64,000 nt of DNA. Origin: Bradyrhizobium sp. CCGB12 (GTDB taxonomy: Bacteria; Pseudomonadota; Alphaproteobacteria; Rhizobiales; Xanthobacteraceae). Shown here piece by piece: positions 54,033 through 61,681 of the stretch. Positions within the stretch are counted from its first letter, which is position 1; every line of letters starts with the position of its first letter. The stretch is taken from contig NZ_JANADO010000001.1 of assembly GCF_024199845.1 (NCBI RefSeq), forward strand, positions 7,936,001 through 8,000,000, written 5' to 3'. The position numbers were made by a program, and so were the translations under genes. A model generated the notes under the pieces. That model did not search any database. It had not been told where the DNA came from and saw only the letters and a program-made list of their open reading frames with translations.

Positions 54033-55346
54033 CTAGCCCGCCGCCGCCTGCCAGCGCGTATCGCGCAGGGACGGGCGGCGATGCAGGCGGGCCTCGAGCA
54101 GGGCGCGGGCGCGGGGCAGTTCGCCGTTGCGCATGAGCGCGACGATGTAGGTGTCCTCGATCAATTCGCGCTGGGCGTGGCTGCCGCCGATGCGCACGAC
54201 GTCGGCAAGAACCGGCGCGAGCGTTTGCACGCAGGCTGCGTAATCCTCGTCCGAAAAGGCCAGAAGCGCGCGGCAGATCGCGGGCACCACCGGGCCGGCC
54301 GTCAGCTTGCCGTCTGCGAGCCGCTGCTCGATCATGGCCAGACGCGCGGCAAGTGCCTCGTGATTCTGCGTTGCGGCGGCGAACAGCGCCATGTGGACAT
54401 CGGCGAACGGCAGGCCGGATTTCGGGAAGAGTTTTTGCGCGGCGGCGTCGGCATCACGCCAGAGCGCCTCGGGCACGGTGTGGCCGTAGGCCGACAGGCG
54501 CCAGAGCAGCGAGGCGCTGTCGGTGACGACGTTGAGCGGCGGCGCCTGCGTGACGGACGGCTGGAGCACGTCGGCATAGATCGACAGCGCCCGCGCCGCA
54601 TCGCCGTGCTCGAGTGCGCCGAGCGCCTGGTGCCAGCGGATGTGGCCATGCAGAATCCCGGCGCGGTCGTAAGAGGGGATCCAGTCGTCGACGAGACGAT
54701 CGGCCTCCTCGATCGAGCCGTCCTCGAACATCGCATGCAGCACGGCATGCGCGGCGTGAGCGTTGGCGCGGCGCAAATTGAAGCCGCGCTCGGTGACGCC
54801 GCGGCCGCGCGCGACATCGCCGTTCTCCGTCATCGCCCAGCCAGACATGGTGAGGAACCACCAGTCCTCGCCATAGTGCTGCGCGACGCGCTCGCACAGC
54901 TCATGTCGCGCGCGATCGTGATCGGCCATGCCGGAGAAGGCGAACAGGCCGAACGCACCGAGCGGCAGCGACAGCACCAATGCATCGCGCGGCCATGTCT
55001 CGACGTGCTGGCGCATCGCCGCAATCGCCTCGGGCAGTCGTCCCTCGATCGCGAGCGCCAGCGCCTCGACATGGGAGCGCTCGCGCTCCGTGCCGCCCTT
55101 GGCGACGAGCTCGCGCGCGATCGCCGCTTTGCTGCGTGCGAGGTCGCCCTGCTGATAGAAGGCGTGCACGCGGGCACGGGCGATATGGGCTAGCGCGAAT
55201 TCCGGATCGGTCGCGATCGCGCGCTCCAGCGCTTCCGCCGTGCCGGTCCATCCCGCGAGCATGAGGTCGACGCCCTCGCGATAGGCGGATGCTGCTTCGT
55301 GCGAAGAGGTGGAGAGCGGAAGTCCGTAACGATCTTCGGGCGTCAT
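54033..55346 (-). CDS. TPR-repeat protein (TTC38-like)
   Basis: A 437-residue helical protein of the tetratricopeptide TTC38 type. AYREGVDLMLAGWTGTAEALERAI at the start, DPEFALAHIARARVHAFYQQG and further helical pairs follow. GGGGAGA precedes the ATG. TPR proteins are scaffolds; no partner is evident. Probably cytoplasmic, as no signal peptide is seen. Confidence 0.83.
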   Translation of the reverse strand: MTPEDRYGLPLSTSSHEAASAYREGVDLMLAGWTGTAEALERAIATDPEFALAHIARARVHAFYQQGDLARSKAAIARELVAKGGTERERSHVEALALAIEGRLPEAIAAMRQHVETWPRDALVLSLPLGAFGLFAFSGMADHDRARHELCERVAQHYGEDWWFLTMSGWAMTENGDVARGRGVTERGFNLRRANAHAAHAVLHAMFEDGSIEEADRLVDDWIPSYDRAGILHGHIRWHQALGALEHGDAARALSIYADVLQPSVTQAPPLNVVTDSASLLWRLSAYGHTVPEALWRDADAAAQKLFPKSGLPFADVHMALFAAATQNHEALAARLAMIEQRLADGKLTAGPVVPAICRALLAFSDEDYAACVQTLAPVLADVVRIGGSHAQRELIEDTYIVALMRNGELPRARALLEARLHRRPSLRDTRWQAAAG

Positions 55347-55362
55347 GGCCGTCTCCCCGTTC

Positions 55363-56385
55363 TCAAGCCGTCCGTGCGCGGCGTCCCTCGATCGGATAGG
55401 CGGGGTCGTTGTAGCCCGGCGTCGAGGGATGGCCCGGCGTCACCAGGCGATCGATCAGGGCTTCGTCATCCGCAGTGAAGCGATAGTCGAGCGCGCTGAG
55501 GTAGTCGTCCCATTGCTCTTCCGTGCGGGGGCCGGCGATGATGGAGGTCACGAATGCGGAGTTCAGCACCCAGGCGACCGCGAACTGGCCAGCGGTGATG
55601 CCTTTCTTCTCGGCGTGGGACTTGATCTCCTGCGCCAGCTGGAGCGATTCCGGCCGCCATTCGGTCTGCATCATGCGGGTGTCGTTGCGGCCCGCGCGCG
55701 TCTCCTTGTCCGGCGCGGCATCGGGCTTGTACTTGCCGGTGAGGACGCCGCGCGCGAGCGGGCTGTAGGGCACGATGCCGAGGCCGTAGTAAGAGCAAGC
55801 CGGGAAGTGCTCGACCTCCGGCATGCGGTTCATGGCGTTGTAATAGGGCTGGCTCACTGCGGGCCGGTCGATGCCGAGCCGGTCGCAGATGTTACAGATC
55901 TCCGCGACGCGCCAGGCACGGTAGTTGGAGATGCCGAAATAGCGCACCTTGCCGGCGCGGATCAGGTCGCCCATCGCGCGCACCGTCTCCTCCAGCGGCG
56001 TCGCATGGTCTTCCTTGTGCAGATAGTAGATATCGATGTGGTCGGTGCCGAGCCGCTTCAGGCTCTCGTCGGCGGCCTGCAACACCCAGCGCCGCGACAG
56101 CCCGCCGCGATTGGGATCATCGTGCGTTCCGTTGTTCATGGGGTTTGCGAGTTTCGTCGCGAGCACCCAGGCGTGGCGGTTACCGGCGATGGCGCGTCCC
56201 ACGACCTCTTCGGAGCCGCCCTTCGAATAGGCGTCCGCCGTGTCGATGAAGTTGATCCCGGCATCAAGCGCCTTGGCGATGATCCGTTTTGACGTGGCTT
56301 CATCGGTCGGCCCGCCGAACATCATCGTGCCCAGACAGATCGGCGACACTTTCAGGCCGCTGCGGCCGAGCTGGCGGTATTGCAT
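55363..56385 (-). CDS. Aldo/keto reductase
   Basis: A 340-residue AKR, MQYRQLGRSGLKVSPICLGT onward. Tetrad residues are seen in FIDTADAYSKGGSEE (Asp, Tyr), VLATKLANP (Lys) and IYYLHKED (His). It reduces carbonyls with NADPH. Start 56385 follows GAGGAAAC. The frame runs further upstream through a repeat (the LLRCARND type of translation), which is not coding. It lies 16 bases before the TPR gene in the same direction. Confidence 0.9.
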   Translation of the reverse strand: MQYRQLGRSGLKVSPICLGTMMFGGPTDEATSKRIIAKALDAGINFIDTADAYSKGGSEEVVGRAIAGNRHAWVLATKLANPMNNGTHDDPNRGGLSRRWVLQAADESLKRLGTDHIDIYYLHKEDHATPLEETVRAMGDLIRAGKVRYFGISNYRAWRVAEICNICDRLGIDRPAVSQPYYNAMNRMPEVEHFPACSYYGLGIVPYSPLARGVLTGKYKPDAAPDKETRAGRNDTRMMQTEWRPESLQLAQEIKSHAEKKGITAGQFAVAWVLNSAFVTSIIAGPRTEEQWDDYLSALDYRFTADDEALIDRLVTPGHPSTPGYNDPAYPIEGRRARTA

Positions 56386-56436
56386 GGGCTGTTTCCTCAA
56401 GCGATTTGGTGAGCAGCAGCATAGCCGCCTCACTCC

Positions 56437-56515
56437 GTCATTGCGAGCGCAGCGAAGCAATCCAGAGATGCGTCCGCGGAGAGGTTCTGGATTGCTTCGC
56501 TGCGCTCGCAATGAC
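56437..56515. repeat. Inverted repeat (GTCATTGCGAGCG family), copy 2
   Basis: GTCATTGCGAGCGCAGCGAA and the matching inverse ending CGCAATGAC enclose CAATCCAGA...TCTGGATTG, the same layout as 3705-3788. It lies upstream of the aldo/keto reductase gene. Confidence 0.85.
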
Positions 56516-56666
56516 GAGGGTGGAGCGCACGCTGTGCCCCACACATTCGGTGTCAACGCGCGGCTTGACCGAGCGATCCGGTACGCCGAGACGTCAGTGA
56601 TTGAGCCGAGAGGCCGCGGCGTACCGGATTCCCCGCCTTCGCGGGGAATGACAGTGGTGAGTGCGC

Positions 56667-57104
56667 CTACCCCGGCCCCTTCAAGATCTTGAACACGCCA
56701 TTCGCCATCACGATGCAGCGATCATCCACCGTCACCTCGGTGCTCATGAAGATCAGGCTGCGCGTCGAGCGGACCACGCGCGGGCGGGAGATCAGGATGT
56801 CGCCGATCTGGCCGGCCTCGACGAAATGGGTGTCGAGCTGCACCGTCGCCATGAACTCCTTGCCGGAGACGTAGCGGGCGGTCATGCCGCAGGTGCGGTC
56901 GGCGAAGGTCATCATCACGCCGCCCTGGACCATGCCGCGGCGGTTGTGGTGCTTGTCTTCGGTCGCGAGCGCGAACTCGTAATGACCGTCGACCTTGCGC
57001 TCCCACAGCGGGCCGATCAGGTGCATGAAGCCCGTGGTCTCCAGGATGCTCCAGCCTTCTGATTTGAGCCTTGCGGCGGCCTTGCTCGTCATGTCGTCGT
57101 CCAT
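56667..57104 (-). CDS. PaaI-type hotdog thioesterase
   Basis: A 145-residue hotdog-fold protein. FMHLIGPLWERKVDGHYEFAL and RRGMVQGGVMMTFADRTCGM carry the PaaI-like active site helix. It would cleave acyl- or aryl-CoA. ATG 57092 is an alternative start. It is divergent from the Nudix gene. Confidence 0.87.
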   Translation of the reverse strand: MDDDMTSKAAARLKSEGWSILETTGFMHLIGPLWERKVDGHYEFALATEDKHHNRRGMVQGGVMMTFADRTCGMTARYVSGKEFMATVQLDTHFVEAGQIGDILISRPRVVRSTRSLIFMSTEVTVDDRCIVMANGVFKILKGPG

Positions 57105-57155
57105 TCCCGTGCTTGCGTTCTCATTTCATCGAGGCCGGACGTGGTGTAGTCAAGC

Positions 57156-57785
57156 ATGATGAGACCGTTCGACGATGCCACACGGCGGAATATCGCGGCT
57201 GCCTGCGCCGCCTTCGCGCGCCTGCCGGACGAAGACACGCCGGCGGCATTGAAGCGCGCTGCGGTGGCGGTTGCGCTGACGGCCGCAGGCGCGGGTGACG
57301 AGACTGCGCTGCTGCTCACGCTGCGCGCATCTCACTTACGCGCGCATCGCGGCCAATGGGCCTTGCCGGGCGGACGCTGCGACGCCGGCGAGACGCCGGT
57401 CGAGGCGGCGCTGCGCGAACTCGACGAGGAGCTTGGTCTTCGCCTCACGCGCGCGGATGTGCTCGGCACGCTCGACGACTATCCGACCCGCTCCGGCTAC
57501 CTGATCACGCCGGTCGTGCTCTGGGCCTCCGATAGTGCAGCGATCAGACTGAACCCGGACGAGGTCGCCTCCGTCCATCGCATCGCGCTCACCACGATCG
57601 AGCGCGAGGACGCTTTCGACTTCGTCGCGATTCCCGAGAGTGCGCGACGCGTGATCCGCTTCCATCATCAGATGAGCCTGATCCACGCGCCGACGGCGGC
57701 GCTGATCTACCAGTTCCGCGAAGTGCTGGCGGGCCGACACACCCGCGTGACCGAGCTGGAACAGCCGGTTTTCGCCTGGAAATGA
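57156..57785 (+). CDS. Nudix hydrolase, CoA pyrophosphatase type
   Basis: A 209-residue Nudix protein. The Nudix box runs from GGRCDAGETPVEAALRELDE into ELGL (G-x5-E-x7-REUxEExGU satisfied), and RAHRGQWALPGG precedes it as in the CoA-diphosphatase NudL group. It hydrolyses CoA or related nucleotides. No clear ribosome site. The neighbouring PaaI-type thioesterase also acts on CoA compounds. Confidence 0.9.
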   Translation: MMRPFDDATRRNIAAACAAFARLPDEDTPAALKRAAVAVALTAAGAGDETALLLTLRASHLRAHRGQWALPGGRCDAGETPVEAALRELDEELGLRLTRADVLGTLDDYPTRSGYLITPVVLWASDSAAIRLNPDEVASVHRIALTTIEREDAFDFVAIPESARRVIRFHHQMSLIHAPTAALIYQFREVLAGRHTRVTELEQPVFAWK

Positions 57786-57840
57786 CATGGTAAACGCCGC
57801 GTTAACGTGACGGTTACCGGATGCCTGCTAAGAGGGCAGC

Positions 57841-59058
57841 ATGCACCACACACCGATTCGACGTGCCCTGACGCTGGTTCCATTTGCGCTTCTCCTGCTC
57901 GCGCCCGCTGCGCGCGGCGGCGAGGCCGATGCGCTGCCGCCCGCCGTTCGCGATGCTAAGGCCCAGCTGCTGTCGCAGTTTTTTGCGCAAGGTGGGGCGT
58001 CGGCGGCCGTGCTCGAATATCGCCGCAAGCTCGCGGAATATCAGGCCGCCCGCGCCGCCTTTGACGCCGAGGCCGGCGCCTATTGGAGCCAGATCTCGGA
58101 GAAGCGGCGCGGCCGCAACGCCAAGCGGCGCAGCGGACAACAGGTCACCTTAGAGGATTACGTGCTGGAGCATCCGCCGCTCTATAACGGGCCGAAACGG
58201 CCGGTGAACCCGGAGCCGGAGGAAACGCCGGAGCGTCCGCCCCGAAAGCCCATCCCTGTCGTCGCCGATTTCCTGCGCGCGGCGCAGGAGCTCTACCAGT
58301 TCACGCCGCAGCGCCCGACCAGCGAGGTCGAGTTCAAGCGTGCCTATGCCCGCTACGCGCTCGCCTCCGGGCTGACGCGCGAGCAGGCGGTGCGGGTCTA
58401 TTCGTTCGAGACCGGCGGCACCGGCAGTTACGACGTGCAGGCGGGGATCGAGCATGGCGGCAGGCGCGCGATCTCGACCGCGATGGGCTACAATCAGCTC
58501 CTGACCACCAACAGCGTCGAGCTGCTCGCCGAGCAGGGGCATGAATTGATCCGTGCGCTTTCGGAGAAGGTGGCGCGGACCTCAGGCCCGCCGCGCCAGG
58601 CACTCGAGCACAAGCTCGTTGTGCTCAAGAAGATGGTGGGGCATGCGAAGTCGGTGCCCGACACCTGGTCGGAGCACGAGAAGATCGGCAACACCGCGCA
58701 GGGCTGGGCCATGCACGCCATGGTGCTCGACGTCGACGTCGGCCCGATGCTCCAGACCCACAAGCTCCTGACCTCGGTGCTGTTCGCGCGCGCCAAGGGC
58801 TACGCCCGTCCGCTCAGCGCGGCCGAGCTCGAGATGATGAACCTCACCGGCGACGGCACCGGCCTCGACATGGTGACGATGCCGCAGGCGATGCGCGGGC
58901 AGGTGCCGACCTCCAATTTCTTCCAGCGTGGCGGCTACGAGCGCAACCCGGTCGCGATCCGCCACAACACGGTGGCGAAGTTGCTCGCCGTGACAGATGA
59001 GCGCATGGACTCGAACAGCAGCAAGCCCGGCGCAAGGGAGCTGGCGGGAGCGTTTTGA
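57841..59058 (+). CDS. Exported protein of unknown function
   Basis: A 405-residue protein. Signal peptide MHHTPIRRALTLVPFALLLL. A basic stretch (KRRGRNAKRRSGQQVT) is followed by a helical domain with VYSFETGGTGSYDVQAGIEH near 183-202 and GRRAISTAMGYNQLL after it. The E-T-G-G and MGYNQLL spacing recalls lytic transglycosylase-like folds, but this is a weak resemblance. GAGGGCAGC lies just before the ATG. A repeat follows the stop. Confidence 0.75.
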   Translation: MHHTPIRRALTLVPFALLLLAPAARGGEADALPPAVRDAKAQLLSQFFAQGGASAAVLEYRRKLAEYQAARAAFDAEAGAYWSQISEKRRGRNAKRRSGQQVTLEDYVLEHPPLYNGPKRPVNPEPEETPERPPRKPIPVVADFLRAAQELYQFTPQRPTSEVEFKRAYARYALASGLTREQAVRVYSFETGGTGSYDVQAGIEHGGRRAISTAMGYNQLLTTNSVELLAEQGHELIRALSEKVARTSGPPRQALEHKLVVLKKMVGHAKSVPDTWSEHEKIGNTAQGWAMHAMVLDVDVGPMLQTHKLLTSVLFARAKGYARPLSAAELEMMNLTGDGTGLDMVTMPQAMRGQVPTSNFFQRGGYERNPVAIRHNTVAKLLAVTDERMDSNSSKPGARELAGAF

Positions 59059-59070
59059 GACACTGCTTGC

Positions 59071-59212
59071 TTCACCTCGCCCCGCTTGCGGGGAGAGGTC
59101 GGATTGCATCGAAGATGCAATCCGGGTGAGGGGGTACAGGTCCCTCGACAATCTCATGCGCGGAGAGAGGCCCCTCACCCCAACCCTCTCCCCGTAAGAA
59201 CGGGGCGAGGGA
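59071..59212. repeat. Long compound palindromic repeat, copy 2 (inverted relative to 18161)
   Basis: TTCACCTCGCCCCGCTTGCG, then GGTCGGATTGCATCGAAGAT and GGGTGAGGGGGTACA, to CGGGGCGAGGGA: this is the reverse complement of the element at 18161-18299 with a few changes in the centre. Confidence 0.85.
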
Positions 59213-59232
59213 GCGCACCGTCACTGCGGCAT

Positions 59233-59538
59233 CTACTGATCCGACCCGAACTTGAACTTGCCGTCGCCCTCGAGGTACGGGCCGGTGCGCATGTAGAGCT
59301 GGCCGTTGTGGCCGATGAAGAACAGCGTGCCCTTCGGCACTTTCTTGGCGCCCTTGAGCAGCTCGCCGGCATTGCTGGTGCCCATCTTGTAGGAATAGGT
59401 CTTGCCCTCCTTGTCATAGGCGTAGCCCATGTCGGACTTGAGCTCCCACGGCGTCGCTGCAGTCTGGCCCAGTGCCGGAGCGGCAAAGGCGCCGAGCGCG
59501 ACTGTGATTGCAAATGGCTTGATTGAAAATGCCGTCAT
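59233..59538 (-). CDS. Small exported protein
   Basis: A 101-residue protein. Signal peptide MTAFSIKPFAITVALGAFAA ending at ALGQ, then a compact domain (WELKSDMGYAYDKEGKTYSY, KVPKGTLFFIGHNGQLYMRT). GGGAGG lies 6 bases before ATG 59538 and touches the alternative ATG 59544. No family recognised. Confidence 0.72.
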   Translation of the reverse strand: MTAFSIKPFAITVALGAFAAPALGQTAATPWELKSDMGYAYDKEGKTYSYKMGTSNAGELLKGAKKVPKGTLFFIGHNGQLYMRTGPYLEGDGKFKFGSDQ

Positions 59539-59732
59539 TCCCATCCTCCCACGGTCGGGACATTCCGGGTTTGAACAAATCACGAACGGTATTTCAGGGT
59601 CAATTCGCGAAAGCGCCGCAGCGCATCACGTCTCGCCCAGCAGTTTGTGATTTTCCCTTCGTCCCTTCGCGACTATGTTCCGCTTTCCGTCTAGAACGCA
59701 ACTCGACAAAATTATTGGTGGGGATGATTCGA

Positions 59733-60212
59733 ATGCGCCATGTCATTAAACTTTGCGGGGTTGCTGCCTTGTCGCTGACGGCGATGGCGCCGGCCGCCCG
59801 GGCCGATGATTACCAGCTCACCCACAACCAACGCATTTCGTGCAGCCGCGGCCTTGCCCCCGGCAAGTTGAACACCGCGACCTGCAAGTCCTACACCTAC
59901 CTCTTCAACACCAAGACCTCGGAATATTTCCGCTGCCAGGTCTCGCTGGCGCTGACCCGCGACAACAAGGAGGTCATCAACGTCCAGACCGATGGCGGCT
60001 GCACCAAGAAACCGCGCATCTTCGAGACCGACGGCAAGTACGATTTCGACGCCACCGAGACCGAGCCGCCGAACACCAACTCGTTCTTCGGCCCCGGCGG
60101 CTATTCGATCTGGGCCGCCGATGTCGGCGCGCAGAAGGTGCGCGGCTGCATCACCATCTCCTCGGGCCTCGGCTCCGACATCTCCAAATGCCTGGACATG
60201 ACCTTCCAGTGA
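59733..60212 (+). CDS. Exported protein with cysteine pairs
   Basis: A 159-residue protein. Signal peptide MRHVIKLCGVAALSLTAMAPAARA, then a soluble domain with cysteines in RISCSRGL, ATCKSYTY, FRCQVSLA, GGCTKKPR, RGCITISS and SKCLDMTF, enough for three disulfides. GGTGGGG lies before the start. ATG 59724 is an alternative. Not recognised. Confidence 0.72.
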   Translation: MRHVIKLCGVAALSLTAMAPAARADDYQLTHNQRISCSRGLAPGKLNTATCKSYTYLFNTKTSEYFRCQVSLALTRDNKEVINVQTDGGCTKKPRIFETDGKYDFDATETEPPNTNSFFGPGGYSIWAADVGAQKVRGCITISSGLGSDISKCLDMTFQ

Positions 60213-60260
60213 GGATGCGCCGGTGATTGAGCGCTCGATCGCCGCCACATAGACCGTGCG

Positions 60261-60380
60261 CTCCCTCCCCCGCTTGCGGGGGAGAGCTGGGGAGAGGGTC
60301 TCTCCGCAATGGGACAATCCCGTGGAGGAGAGAACCCTCACCCGGCGCTACGCGCCGACCTCTCCCGCAAGCGGGAGAGG
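60261..60380. repeat. Compound palindromic repeat, variant copy 3
   Basis: CTCCCTCCCCCGCTTGCGGG...GGAGAGGGTCTCTCC and ACCCTCACCCGGCGCTACGC...CTCCCGCAAGCGGGAGAGG share the ends of the 18161 and 59071 elements but have GGCGCTACGCGCC in the centre. It fills most of the gap before the TRAP-TAXI genes. Confidence 0.75.
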
Positions 60381-60575
60381 CTGTACCGAGTCCGTGGCAC
60401 GAGCAACAGTCCCTCACGTGAGCCCGCTCGGCTGCGCCACCTCGCCGCACCCGCGGGTTCCCCAAAAGCCGAGCCGGAACGGCCATTTACCGCAGTCCTG
60501 TTTTGCCTTTTGGATGGGTTGACCCGCTCCCCTCATCCGGCCAATTTCCCCGCCGGTTTGGGGAGTACAACAACC

Positions 60576-61523
60576 ATGAAACGGACGTTCTTCGGCGTGG
60601 CCGCGGCTCTTGCTCTGGCGGCGACGGCGCCTTGCGCACATGCGCAATCCTTCATCAACGTGCTGACCGGCGGCACCTCCGGCGTCTACTATCCGCTCGG
60701 GGTCGCGATCGGGAAAATCTACGGCGACAAGATTCCGAACGTGAAGACGCAGGTGCAGGCCACCAAGGCGTCGGTCGAGAACCTCATCCTGCTGCAACAG
60801 GGCCGCGGCGAGCTGGCGTTCACGCTGGGTGACTCGCTGAAGGCGGCCTGGGACGGCGAGGAGGAGGCAGGCTTCAAGAGCAAGCTCGACAAGCTGCGCA
60901 CGATCGGCGCGATCTATCCGAACTACATCCAGATCGTCGCGACTGCGGAATCCGGCATCAAGACGCTGGCCGACCTCAAGGGCAAGAGCCTGTCGGTCGG
61001 CGCGCCGAAATCGGGCACCGAGCTGAATTCCCGCGCGATCCTGAGCGCCGCCGGCATGAGCTATAAGGACCTCGGCAAGGTCGAATATTTGCCGTTCGCC
61101 GAATCCGTCGATCTCATGAAGAACCGGCAGCTCGCCGCGACCCTGCAATCGGCCGGCCTCGGCGTCGCCTCGCTGAAGGACCTGTCGACCTCGAGTCCGA
61201 TCACGGTGGTGTCGGTGCCGAAGGAGACCGTCGACAAGATCGGCCCGCCCTTCATCTCCGCGATCATTCCGGCCAACACCTATACGGGTCAGGACAAGGA
61301 CGTGCCGACGGCTGCCGTCGTGAACTACCTCGTGACCAGCTCGGCCGTGTCGGACGATCTCGCCTACCAGATGACGAAGCTGGTCTACGAATCGCTGCCG
61401 GAACTCGCCAATGCGCATGCGGCCGGCAAGGAGATCAAGCTCGAGACGGCGGCCAATGGCAGCCCGGTTCCGCTGCACCCCGGCGCGATCCGCTATTACA
61501 AGGAAAAAGGGCTGATCAAGTAA
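60576..61523 (+). CDS. TAXI-family TRAP transporter solute-binding protein
   Basis: A 315-residue exported protein. Signal peptide MKRTFFGVAAALALAATAPCAHA, then INVLTGGTSGVYYPLGVAIG, the hallmark start of TAXI proteins, and LKGKSLSVGAPKSGTELNSR. It captures a substrate (glutamate-like or other organic acid; unknown here) for the fused permease encoded downstream. GGGGAG lies about 10 bases before the start. Confidence 0.93.
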   Translation: MKRTFFGVAAALALAATAPCAHAQSFINVLTGGTSGVYYPLGVAIGKIYGDKIPNVKTQVQATKASVENLILLQQGRGELAFTLGDSLKAAWDGEEEAGFKSKLDKLRTIGAIYPNYIQIVATAESGIKTLADLKGKSLSVGAPKSGTELNSRAILSAAGMSYKDLGKVEYLPFAESVDLMKNRQLAATLQSAGLGVASLKDLSTSSPITVVSVPKETVDKIGPPFISAIIPANTYTGQDKDVPTAAVVNYLVTSSAVSDDLAYQMTKLVYESLPELANAHAAGKEIKLETAANGSPVPLHPGAIRYYKEKGLIK

Positions 61524-61543
61524 GGTCGGCTCTCGCAGTAGAG

Positions 61544-61630
61544 CGTCATGGCCGGGCTTGTCCCGGCCATCCACGTTCTATGGGTAGGCGAGAAAGACCG
61601 TGGATGCCCGGGACAAGCCCGGGCATGACG
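61544..61630. repeat. Inverted repeat CGTCATGGCCGGGCTTGTCC family
   Basis: CGTCATGGCCGGGCTTGTCC...GGCCATCCACG faces CGTGGATGCCCGGGACAAGC...GGGCATGACG, nearly perfect 30-bp arms. It lies between the binding protein and permease genes and may lower permease expression. Confidence 0.85.
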
Positions 61631-61681
61631 GCGCGGGGGGACCGTGCCAAGCTACAAGCGCTGGATGGTTGAGGACGAATA

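Noticed and set aside
53124..55193. A 689-codon plus-strand frame spanning two minus-strand genes
   Set aside because: It crosses two well-supported minus-strand genes and has random composition.
56386..56556. N-terminal extension of the aldo/keto reductase
   Set aside because: The extra residues come from the palindromic repeat at 56437-56515; the family start is at 56385 with a ribosome site.
60309..60575. N-terminal extension of the TAXI protein
   Set aside because: It would place 89 residues, partly repeat-derived, before a clear signal peptide.
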